Positions 8,913 to 15,135 of a DNA stretch of 64,000 nucleotides are shown one piece after another (position 1 is the first letter of the stretch; every line of letters begins with the position of its first letter). The stretch is from positions 334,797 through 398,796 of the forward strand of contig NZ_QJHL01000005.1 in assembly GCF_003202405.1 (NCBI RefSeq). The letters are read 5' to 3'. Below the pieces are notes generated by a model. The model saw only the letters and a program-made list of their open reading frames with translations. It was not told where the DNA came from and made no database searches. Position numbers and translations under genes: made by a program. Source of the DNA: Flavobacterium hydrophilum (GTDB taxonomy: Bacteria; Bacteroidota; Bacteroidia; Flavobacteriales; Flavobacteriaceae).

Positions 8913-8938
8913 GCAAATCCAAAAACAGAGTTTAATTT
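8913..8938 (+). repeat. Short direct repeat, copy B
   Basis: Second copy of the 26-base repeat at 8296-8321 (ggcaaatccaaaaacagagt and so on), with a few differences, on the other side of the lipoprotein gene and 45 bases before the VOC gene. Confidence 0.5.
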
Positions 8939-8982
8939 AGTCCCAGACAATAAACAGCAAAACTCAAAAACAAAAGTATAAA

Positions 8983-9333
8983 ATGGAAATACGTTTATTG
9001 GTTTTAAGAACAGGAGACACAAAAAAACTATCCGATTTTTACAGCCTGTTCGGATTGACTTTTGAGTACCACCAACACGGAAATTCGCCATTTCATTACA
9101 GTGCGACTATCGGAAAAACAGTTTTAGAAATTTATCCTTTAACCAAAAGCCAGACCAAAGCAGACGAAAACCTAAGATTAGGATTCGGAATTGACAACTT
9201 CGAAGCAACAATTCAAAAATTAACAGCTTTAGAAGTCGTGTTTGCATTGCCTCCTACACAAACAGAGTTTGGATTCATGGCCGTAATTGAAGATTTTGAG
9301 GAAAGGAAAATTGAGTTGTATAAAAATAGCTAG
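8983..9333 (+). CDS. VOC (glyoxalase/bleomycin-resistance fold) protein
   Basis: A 116-residue single VOC module (about one beta-alpha-beta-beta-beta pair): MEIRLLVLRTGDTKKLSDFY at the start, LTFEYHQHGNSPFHYSATIG in the middle, and FMAVIEDFEERKIELYKNS at the end. VOC proteins use a metal site built from His/Glu residues. Candidates here are His in the HQHG or PFHY segments and Glu in the last strand (RKIELY). Substrate unknown; family members include glyoxalase I, dioxygenases and antibiotic-binding proteins. No operon partner. It lies between dispersed repeats. Confidence 0.85.
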   Translation: MEIRLLVLRTGDTKKLSDFYSLFGLTFEYHQHGNSPFHYSATIGKTVLEIYPLTKSQTKADENLRLGFGIDNFEATIQKLTALEVVFALPPTQTEFGFMAVIEDFEERKIELYKNS

Positions 9334-9408
9334 TTGAAATGTGTAATTTAAAAAATCAACAACTGAATTATCTGTTTTTTATGAGTTGACAATCATCTGG
9401 TGCTCTGT

Positions 9409-9456
9409 GACGAGTACAACTTAGATTTTTAAACTAAATAAAGCGTTTGAATGCGG
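9409..9456 (+). repeat. GAGTAC dispersed repeat, copy 2
   Basis: gacgagtacaacttag, then aaactaaataaagcgtttg. Related to copy 1 (8138-8186). It forms an imperfect inverted pair with copy 3 (9515-9563), so a transcript through here could fold into a long hairpin. Confidence 0.5.
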
Positions 9457-9514
9457 CTTTTGAGATAATTGCGTATGTAAAAAATAGCTTTATAAGAATT
9501 CTATTTTAATAAAC

Positions 9515-9563
9515 CGTACAAACGCTACAATTCATCTTTTAAATTAAGCAAGTACTCGTTGAG
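9515..9563 (-). repeat. GAGTAC dispersed repeat, copy 3 (inverted)
   Basis: Read on the minus strand this gives ctcaacgagtacttgctta, an A/T-rich middle, and agcgtttgtacg. The ends match copy 2 (acgagtac and agcgtttg) and the start matches copy 1 (gagtac, tgctta). It lies just after the stop of the HxlR-type regulator. Confidence 0.5.
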
Positions 9564-9593
9564 CAATGTGCGGCTACTGAATAATTCTGACGG

Positions 9594-9944
9594 CTATTTT
9601 CCAATAATTTTTCTTCTATGAGTTTGTCCCCACTCTGATAGATTGTTTATAATGATTTGTAATGTTTTACCATGTTCTGTAAGTTCATATTGAACACTTA
9701 TGGGTTGTGTATCCAAAACAGTACGGTTGACTATTTTATTTACTTCCAATTCTTTCAGTTCTTTGCTCAGCATTTTATTGGAAATACCCACAACATCATG
9801 TAAAATATCTGAAAATCTTCTCTTGTTATAATAACAAATTGAAGATATTATTGGTATTTTCCATTTACCACTTAGCACATCCATCGAATCTTGAATTGCT
9901 ATTAAGTTTTTCTTATTCTCTTGTAAACACTGAACTTTTCCCAT
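9594..9944 (-). CDS. HxlR-family winged-helix transcription regulator
   Basis: 116 residues from the ATG at 9944. The open frame extends to a TTG at 10004, but that would overlap the promoter region, and the family normally begins with a short N-terminus carrying an early Cys (here MGKVQC). Motifs: AIQDSMDVLSGKWKIPII (HxlR signature), RRFSDILHDVVGISNKMLSK (recognition helix region) and QYELTEHGKTL (wing). HxlR/YodB-type regulators often sense electrophiles or oxidants through a conserved Cys. Cys6 is a candidate, with a second Cys in SSICYYN. It is divergent from the SDR gene with a palindrome between them, so it likely controls that gene and itself. Confidence 0.9.
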   Translation of the reverse strand: MGKVQCLQENKKNLIAIQDSMDVLSGKWKIPIISSICYYNKRRFSDILHDVVGISNKMLSKELKELEVNKIVNRTVLDTQPISVQYELTEHGKTLQIIINNLSEWGQTHRRKIIGK

Positions 9945-10001
9945 ACTGTTGGTTACTTTTAGGTTACTTGATTCCCTGAATGATACAATTACTTTCCGAT
10001 A

Positions 10002-10038
10002 CAAAGTTACAAAAGTATACTTTCACTTTCTAACTTTG
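10002..10038. promoter_or_regulatory. Facing promoters with palindromic operator
   Basis: Two -7 elements TAACTTTG face each other: minus strand at 10002-10009 (toward the HxlR gene) and plus strand at 10031-10038 (toward the SDR gene). Between them lies a perfect 12-base palindrome, AAAGTATACTTT, at 10012-10023. A dimeric HxlR regulator bound there would block both promoters. The -7 matches fit the Bacteroidota consensus TAnnTTTG. -33 elements are not obvious. Operator function is inferred. Confidence 0.65.
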
Positions 10039-10064
10039 CAGCTCACAAATTAAAAAAGTAAAAA

Positions 10065-10820
10065 ATGAGTAAATTAAAAAACAAAGTTGCTGTAGTTACA
10101 GGAGCATCAAAAGGAATAGGCGCATCAATAGCCAAATATCTTGCAAAAGAAGGTGCAAGTGTAGTCGTAAACTATGCATCAAGTAAAGAAGATGCAGAGC
10201 AAGTAGTTAAAGTGATTACTGACAATAGTGGTAATGCTATTGCAGTTCAAGGCGATGTATCCAAAAAAGCAGATGTGATAAGACTGTTTACAGAAACAAA
10301 AAATGCTTTTGGGACATTAGATATTTTGGTGAACAATGCGGGTATCTATCAATTTGAGTCAATTGAGCATTTTACTGAAGATTCGTTTCACCAGCAATTT
10401 AATATTAACGTGTTAGGTTCATTGTTGACCATTCATGAATCTTTAAAACTATTTGGCAAAACAGGCGGTAACATAATTAACATAAGTTCAGGTGCTAGTA
10501 ATACGCCAATGCCAAACGGTGCTGCATATTCAGCAACAAAGGCTGCTTTAGATGCTATTACGATTTCATTATCCAAAGAATTTGCAGGAAAGAATATTCG
10601 TATCAACTCTGTTTTACCCGGAATTGTAGAAACAGAAGGTTATCATACAGTGGGAATGGCAGGAAGCGAAGCAGAAACTTTTATGATTTCCAAAACACCA
10701 CTTGGAAGATCAGGTAAACCTGAAGACATTGCAAAAGTGGTAGCATTTCTTGCCTCTGATGATTCATACTGGATAAATGGGGAAAAAATTTCTGTAATGG
10801 GAGGACTTTACGGGATTTAA
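10065..10820 (+). CDS. SDR-family NAD(P)-dependent oxidoreductase
   Basis: A 251-residue classical short-chain dehydrogenase. Seen: cofactor motif TGASKGIG at residues 12-19, NNAG at 90-93, a catalytic Ser in INISSG near 141-142, and YSATK with Tyr155 and Lys159. An intact C-terminal SDR signature (FLASDDSYWINGEKISVMGG) completes the fold. It resembles the FabG / glucose-dehydrogenase group, but the substrate cannot be read from the sequence. Arg-lacking NYASS after the second strand (residues 36-40) is often found in NADP-preferring members. It is divergent from the HxlR regulator and probably controlled by it, so a role in detoxifying quinones or reactive carbonyls is plausible but inferred. 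Confidence 0.92.
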   Translation: MSKLKNKVAVVTGASKGIGASIAKYLAKEGASVVVNYASSKEDAEQVVKVITDNSGNAIAVQGDVSKKADVIRLFTETKNAFGTLDILVNNAGIYQFESIEHFTEDSFHQQFNINVLGSLLTIHESLKLFGKTGGNIINISSGASNTPMPNGAAYSATKAALDAITISLSKEFAGKNIRINSVLPGIVETEGYHTVGMAGSEAETFMISKTPLGRSGKPEDIAKVVAFLASDDSYWINGEKISVMGGLYGI

Positions 10821-11032
10821 AAACAAAATTATTTATTCTTGTATTTATCCATTTCAAAATGATAGCCTGCGAAAATAAATAAATTATATAAATCCTACCT
10901 CCATTTATCTTATAAATACTTATTGAACTACTGCCAAAATGGATTAGTTGAAAGTTTAGGATTCAGTAAAAGATTAGATAATCTAAGAAAATCTTAATCC
11001 ATAAAACAATAAAATCCATGAGTTTAGGGAAT

Positions 11033-11068
11033 AAAAAAACTCCAGAATCGCAAGACTTTGGAGTTTTT
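11033..11068 (-). terminator. Terminator after tRNA-Tyr
   Basis: Stem with arms 11035-11044 and 11059-11068 (10 bp), and a T-run on the minus strand from the A-tract at 11033-11039. It lies just after the 3' end of tRNA-Tyr. Confidence 0.75.
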
Positions 11069-11077
11069 GGTAATTTG

Positions 11078-11158
11078 TGGGGAGAGCAGGATTCGAACCT
11101 GCGAAGTTCACACAGCAGATTTACAGTCTGCCCTCGTTGGCCGCTTGAGTATCTCCCC
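11078..11158 (-). tRNA. tRNA-Tyr (anticodon GTA)
   Basis: 81-nt class II tRNA. Acceptor arms are GGGGAGA and TCTCCCC with discriminator A. The anticodon stem-loop is GCAGA-CTGTAAA-TCTGC (anticodon GTA), with an extended variable arm and T-arm GCAGG-TTCGAAT-CCTGC. CCA is not encoded. Confidence 0.96.
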
Positions 11159-11203
11159 AAATTTGAGTTTGAATCTACAATCCGTCAACACTGGAAAAAT
11201 CGT

Positions 11204-11234
11204 AAAAAAAACTCCTTAATTTCTTAAGGAGTTT
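11204..11234 (-). terminator. Hairpin between tRNA-Val and tRNA-Tyr
   Basis: An 11-bp perfect stem (arms 11209-11219 and 11224-11234, loop of four) with a T-tract on the minus strand (A at 11204-11210). It lies between the two tRNA genes on their transcribed strand. That suggests tRNA-Tyr has its own promoter or that termination here is partial. Confidence 0.7.
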
Positions 11235-11239
11235 CTTGG

Positions 11240-11314
11240 TGGGCGATGAGGGGTTCGAACCCCCGACCCCCTCGGTGTAAACGAGGTGCTCTGAACCAGC
11301 TGAGCTAATCGCCC
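11240..11314 (-). tRNA. tRNA-Val (anticodon TAC)
   Basis: 75-nt tRNA. Acceptor arms are GGGCGAT and ATCGCCC with discriminator A. D-arm GCTC...GAGC, anticodon stem-loop CCTCG-TTTACAC-CGAGG (anticodon TAC), T-loop TTCGAAC with one G-T pair in its stem. Confidence 0.96.
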
Positions 11315-11526
11315 TATTTTACTAGGCTGCTATCATTTTGTGATTGCGAGTGCAAATATACACCTAGATTTTGTAATTGCAAGCCTTTTTGACAAAAAAA
11401 TAAAAAGAAAATTTGCTGATAGTTTTAGAAAGCTATTTTTCAGCTTCTTAAAAACAAAATAAAATCCATCGATAGCTTAAGATTGAGTTAAAAAACGAAT
11501 TTTGAAAGGCTAATTTAAATTATTCT

Positions 11527-11557
11527 TTTGTATTCACTTGCTATAGTCATACATTTG
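11527..11557 (+). promoter_or_regulatory. Promoter of the ABC exporter gene
   Basis: TTTG at 11527-11530, 19 bases, then TACATTTG at 11550-11557: an exact fit to the Bacteroidota primary-sigma consensus. The ATG follows 22 bases after the -7 box, giving a very short leader. Confidence 0.75.
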
Positions 11558-11579
11558 CATACCTTAATTGTATACTCAA

Positions 11580-13370
11580 ATGGCAAGATTTCAGGAAAAT
11601 GATTTACCGAAAGCTAAATTAGACTCTAACTCCCTTCAAAAAGCAATCCGAATTTTTAAATATGCTAAAAACCACAAATGGAAATTTTTCCTCGGCCTGG
11701 TTTTCTTATTATTAACCAGCGCCACTGCCCTCGCCTTTCCTAAATTAATGGGAATGTTGGTCGATTGTGTTACAAATAAAGATCTTGATAAAGCGAATGA
11801 GATTGCAATCGCTCTTATGGGAATTCTGGTTTTACAGGCCATATTCTCGTTTTTCAGAATTTCTCTTTTCGTCAACTTTACTGAAAACTCCTTATCGAAT
11901 ATTCGTTTTGCCCTGTATGAGAATTTAATCAAACTTCCAATGTCGTTTTATTCCCAAAAACGTGTTGGGGAACTGAACAGCCGAATCAGCGCTGATATTT
12001 CACAATTACAGGACACTTTTACCACAACAATTGCCGAATTTTTACGTCAGTTTATTTTAATCATTGGAGGATTTGTAATCTTAGGAAGCATCAGTCCAAA
12101 ATTGACTTTGATGATGCTGGCCATCGTTCCGGTTGTAGCTGTTGCTGCTGTTATATTTGGAAGGTTTATTCGTAAGTACGGAAAAAAAACACAGGACAAA
12201 GTAGCCGAAAGTCAGGTTATTGTGGAAGAAACGTTACAGGGAATCAGCAACGTAAAAGCGTTTGCCAACGAATGGTACGAAATTCAGCGTTATAAAAACA
12301 AAATCAGAGAAATTGTAAAAATCGCTATCAAAGGCGGTCAGTACCGAGGATATTTTGCTTCCTTTATCATTTTATGCCTTTTCGGATGTGTGGTTGCCGT
12401 TGTCTGGTACGGAATTACCTTAACCATAAAAGGTGAAGTTGAAGGTGTGGGTGATTTGATTTCGTTTGTACTTTATACAACCTTTATTGGTGCCTCTTTT
12501 GGAGGAATAGCCGAAATGTATGCTCAGATCCAAAAAGCAGTAGGAGCCACAGAACGTGTTTTTGAATTACTGGAAGAAGCTCCGGAAGCCATCAATGCAA
12601 ACCCGAAGACTTCAGCTGTAGAAAAAATAAAAGGAAACGTCGCTTTTAAAAATGTGGCTTTCAGTTATCCGTCAAGAAAAGAAGTTCAGGTATTAAAAGA
12701 TGTAAATTTCAATGCCGAATTTGGTCAGAAGATTGCTCTTGTCGGACCAAGTGGTGCCGGAAAATCGACTATTTCTTCTTTATTATTACGTTTTTACGAT
12801 ATTACATCAGGAGAAATTCTGGTTGATGGAAAAAACATTTATGATTACGATTTAGAGAATCTTCGCGGAAACATGAGTATTGTTCCTCAGGACGTTATTT
12901 TATTTGGAGGAACGATTAGAGAAAATATAGCTTACGGAAAACCGGATGCTTCTGATGAAGAAATAATGCTGGCTGCGAAACAGGCCAATGCCTTGAATTT
13001 TGTGGAAGGTTTCCCGGAAAAATTCGAGACTTTGGTTGGAGAACGCGGTGTAAAATTATCTGGAGGTCAGCGCCAAAGAATTGCAATTGCAAGAGCTTTA
13101 TTAAAAAATCCGAGTATTTTAATTTTGGATGAAGCAACTTCTTCTTTAGACAGTGAAAGTGAAAAATTAGTTCAGGAAGCACTGGAAGTTTTAATGGAAG
13201 GAAGAACCAGCATTATTATCGCACACCGTCTTTCGACCATTAGAAATGCTGATAAAATTTTAGTTTTGGATAACGGAAAAATTACTGAAGAAGGAACACA
13301 CCAGGAATTGATAAATCTTGAAAACGGAATTTATAAAAACCTGAGCAATCTGCAGTTTAGCAATTCTTAA
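11580..13370 (+). CDS. ABC exporter, MsbA/ABCB type (fused TMD-NBD)
   Basis: 596 residues from the ATG at 11580. A TTG four codons upstream also lies in frame, but the ATG is the natural start. The first ~330 residues hold about six transmembrane helices (for example FFLGLVFLLLTSATALAFP). The ATPase domain has Walker A GPSGAGKS, Q-loop VPQDVILFGG, signature LSGGQRQRIAIARALL, Walker B ILILDEATSSLD and switch AHRLSTI. It works as a dimer in the inner membrane and exports lipids (MsbA-like) or drugs. Which one is not decidable from sequence alone; the wide conservation in Bacteroidota and lack of partners are compatible with a lipid flippase. It is preceded by a strong promoter and followed by a terminator, so it is monocistronic. 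Confidence 0.93.
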   Translation: MARFQENDLPKAKLDSNSLQKAIRIFKYAKNHKWKFFLGLVFLLLTSATALAFPKLMGMLVDCVTNKDLDKANEIAIALMGILVLQAIFSFFRISLFVNFTENSLSNIRFALYENLIKLPMSFYSQKRVGELNSRISADISQLQDTFTTTIAEFLRQFILIIGGFVILGSISPKLTLMMLAIVPVVAVAAVIFGRFIRKYGKKTQDKVAESQVIVEETLQGISNVKAFANEWYEIQRYKNKIREIVKIAIKGGQYRGYFASFIILCLFGCVVAVVWYGITLTIKGEVEGVGDLISFVLYTTFIGASFGGIAEMYAQIQKAVGATERVFELLEEAPEAINANPKTSAVEKIKGNVAFKNVAFSYPSRKEVQVLKDVNFNAEFGQKIALVGPSGAGKSTISSLLLRFYDITSGEILVDGKNIYDYDLENLRGNMSIVPQDVILFGGTIRENIAYGKPDASDEEIMLAAKQANALNFVEGFPEKFETLVGERGVKLSGGQRQRIAIARALLKNPSILILDEATSSLDSESEKLVQEALEVLMEGRTSIIIAHRLSTIRNADKILVLDNGKITEEGTHQELINLENGIYKNLSNLQFSNS

Positions 13371-13392
13371 AAACTTTTAGAATCAATAATTT

Positions 13393-13430
13393 AAATGCAA
13401 TAAGACGAAACGTTTTATTGCATTTTTTTT
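13393..13430 (+). terminator. Terminator of the ABC exporter gene
   Basis: An 11-bp stem (arms 13393-13403 and 13415-13425) followed by T to 13430. Confidence 0.85.
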
Positions 13431-13496
13431 GAAGCTTGTCTGAGATTTTGCCTAATAAATATATAACTCGTTGGGTGTTTTTTGATGATAATTTTT

Positions 13497-13620
13497 CGTC
13501 AGTTCGAGTGATCACGATTTTTCATCGGGATTGTATCGAGAATAGAAAAAATATCATTGAAGACGGTTCTCGATACATTTTTTGTTCCGTTTCTCTGCAC
13601 AAAAAACACTCGAACTGACG
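13497..13620. repeat. Nested inverted-repeat (MITE/REP-like) element
   Basis: Outer arms: a 14-base perfect inverted repeat, cgtcagttcgagtg at 13497-13510 and cactcgaactgacg at 13607-13620. Inner arms: tgtatcgagaa at 13532-13542 and ttctcgataca at 13567-13577. Both ends are bordered by TTTTT, which could be a target duplication but is low-complexity. No transposase is encoded. The pattern suggests a small non-autonomous mobile or REP-type element; related fragments occur at 6163-6224. Confidence 0.7.
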
Positions 13621-13685
13621 TTTTTAATACTAACACCTCACTGTTTTTTAAACCTTTTAGAATAACAAATTCATATTCTCACCAA

Positions 13686-13784
13686 AAAGCCCTAGCCCTG
13701 ATGGAAGCGGCATCTCCCGATTTAGAAAAACAAGGCTTTAGCCGTAGTTTTTGTTTATCGGGAATATAGTGTACAGCAGAATTA
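13686..13784 (+). ncRNA. Candidate structured RNA / conserved intergenic element
   Basis: Starts with aaagccctagccctgatgg and aagcggcatc, followed by a three-part hairpin: 13715-13721 pairs with 13757-13763 (7 bp), 13726-13731 with 13747-13752 (6 bp), and 13734-13736 with 13741-13743 around a TTTA loop. From memory, the AGCCC(T/C)..GATGG..AGCGGCATC head recurs in intergenic regions of many Flavobacterium genomes. It may belong to a described RNA family (Rfam Flavo-1 is one to test), but I cannot verify this here. Confidence 0.4.
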
Positions 13785-13904
13785 ACTTCTCAAAATTATT
13801 AAAAAAAACAACATTTCAATTAAACCTTTTTTCGAAACCTCAGTCTAAGCTTTTCAAGCTTAAAAACACTTGTACATACAATTGTTAAATAAACATTAAG
13901 AGCT

Positions 13905-13933
13905 TTTGTATTCGCATCAAAAAACTAAATTTG
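13905..13933 (+). promoter_or_regulatory. Promoter of the RND efflux operon
   Basis: TTTG at 13905-13908 and TAAATTTG at 13926-13933, spacing 17 (slightly short of the usual 19-21). The ATG of the adaptor gene is 44 bases downstream. Confidence 0.6.
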
Positions 13934-13976
13934 TAAACCACTAATTCCATATCTAAAACACATTTACCTTAATTTT

Positions 13977-15038
13977 ATGAAAGTAAAACACCTAATTTAC
14001 GCCCTTATCATTATAGTACTAGGAGGATTCATCACTTACAGGATCATTTCCAATAAAAGTAAAAACGAAGAATCTAAAAAATTTGGCGATAAAGACAGAC
14101 CTACGAGTGTAACCGGAATTGTGGTTAAAACTTCTACTTTTGATAATAACTTATCGTTATCCGGATCTATTGAAGCTAACGAACAGGTAGAAATTCACAG
14201 TGAAATTTCAGGAATTGTTGAAGGGATTTACTTTAATGAAGGAAGTTATGTAAATAAAGGTCAGGTACTTTTTAAGGTAAATGATATTGAATTGAGAGCT
14301 CAGTTGAGACAGGCGCAGACAAAAGAAGGCCTTGCCGGCGAAAATCAAAGAAGAGCTAAATTATTGTTACAAAAAGAAGCCATAAGCCAGGAAGAATTTG
14401 ATGTTGCAAACGCAGATTACGCTTCCGCGAAAGCGCAGACGCAATTAATAAGCGCCCAAATTGCCAAAACTTCTGTTAAAGCACCTTTTTCAGGAAAAAT
14501 TGGTTTGCGTTCTATTTCACCCGGAACCTATATTACACCAACGTTATTAGTAGCTAAACTGGTAAATACAGGAAAATTAAAAATTACATTCTCTATTCCT
14601 GAAAAATATGTTTCTCAGGTAAAATCAGGGTCAGTTATTGATTTTACAGTTTCAGGATCGGATAAAATTTATAAGGCAAAAATATATGCAATCGAACCGG
14701 AAGTAGAAGTAGCGACACGTACTTTAAAAATTCGCGCCATTGCAGAAAATATTGACGGAAAACTTTTTCCCGGAACATTTGCCGATATAAAATTACCTTT
14801 AAACATTATTAACGATGCGATCGTAGTCCCTTCTGAAGCAATTGTACCAATTCAGGATGGAAAAAAAGTTTTTATTTCGAACAATGGTAAAGCTAAAGAA
14901 GTTATCGTTGATGCGACTACCAGAACTGATGCTTCGATTTTGATTTTATCAGGATTAAAAGCCGGTGATACCTTAATTACAAGTGGCGTAATGTCGTTGA
15001 AAAACGATTCTCCGATAAAAATTAAAGTAAAGTTATAA
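13977..15038 (+). CDS. RND efflux periplasmic adaptor (MFP)
   Basis: A 353-residue membrane-fusion protein that links an inner-membrane RND pump to a TolC channel. Seen: an N-terminal transmembrane anchor (about 5-24), a lipoyl-like half starting SGSIEANEQVEIHSEISGIV and KGQVLFKVND, an alpha-helical hairpin at about 105-165 (LRQAQTKEGLAGENQRRAKL), the second lipoyl half (KTSVKAPFSGKIGLRSISPG), then the beta-barrel and membrane-proximal domains. No lipobox, so it is held by the helix. First gene of an operon with an RND permease and a TolC homolog. Confidence 0.93.
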   Translation: MKVKHLIYALIIIVLGGFITYRIISNKSKNEESKKFGDKDRPTSVTGIVVKTSTFDNNLSLSGSIEANEQVEIHSEISGIVEGIYFNEGSYVNKGQVLFKVNDIELRAQLRQAQTKEGLAGENQRRAKLLLQKEAISQEEFDVANADYASAKAQTQLISAQIAKTSVKAPFSGKIGLRSISPGTYITPTLLVAKLVNTGKLKITFSIPEKYVSQVKSGSVIDFTVSGSDKIYKAKIYAIEPEVEVATRTLKIRAIAENIDGKLFPGTFADIKLPLNIINDAIVVPSEAIVPIQDGKKVFISNNGKAKEVIVDATTRTDASILILSGLKAGDTLITSGVMSLKNDSPIKIKVKL

Positions 15039-15127
15039 GTTAAGAATTATAAGTCTTGGAATTAATACTATCATTCTTCCGGAACTTATAATTATAATTC
15101 ATAATTAATAACTTATAATTTATAATT
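15033..15127. repeat. AT-rich inverted/direct repeats between adaptor and permease genes
   Basis: aattataagt at 15045-15054 pairs with acttataatt at 15084-15093, and the latter recurs at 15111-15120. The stretch could fold into alternative hairpins inside the operon mRNA and so affect stability or the relative level of adaptor and permease. Composition is nearly pure A/T outside one short segment. Confidence 0.5.
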
Positions 15128-15135
15128 CAAAAAAA

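Larger units (their letters stand above)
13371..13976. other. 606-bp non-coding region with repeat elements
   Basis: Holds the terminator of the ABC gene, a nested inverted-repeat element (13497-13620), a structured element (13686-13784) and the promoter of the RND adaptor gene. Short open frames here overlap these palindromes and look non-coding. Confidence 0.6.

Noticed and set aside
9409..9563. Possible integron attC sites, because repeats surround small orphan genes and one arm ends in GTTGAGC.
   Set aside because: No inverse core (RYYYAAC) occurs at the right distance, and no integrase is in the window.
10963..11227. Open frames across the tRNA-Tyr gene on both strands.
   Set aside because: They are read through the tRNA, its terminators and flanks and have no protein-like features.
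13436..13769. Short plus-strand open frames in the 606-bp region.
   Set aside because: They coincide with the nested inverted repeat and the structured element, which explain the sequence better than a protein would.
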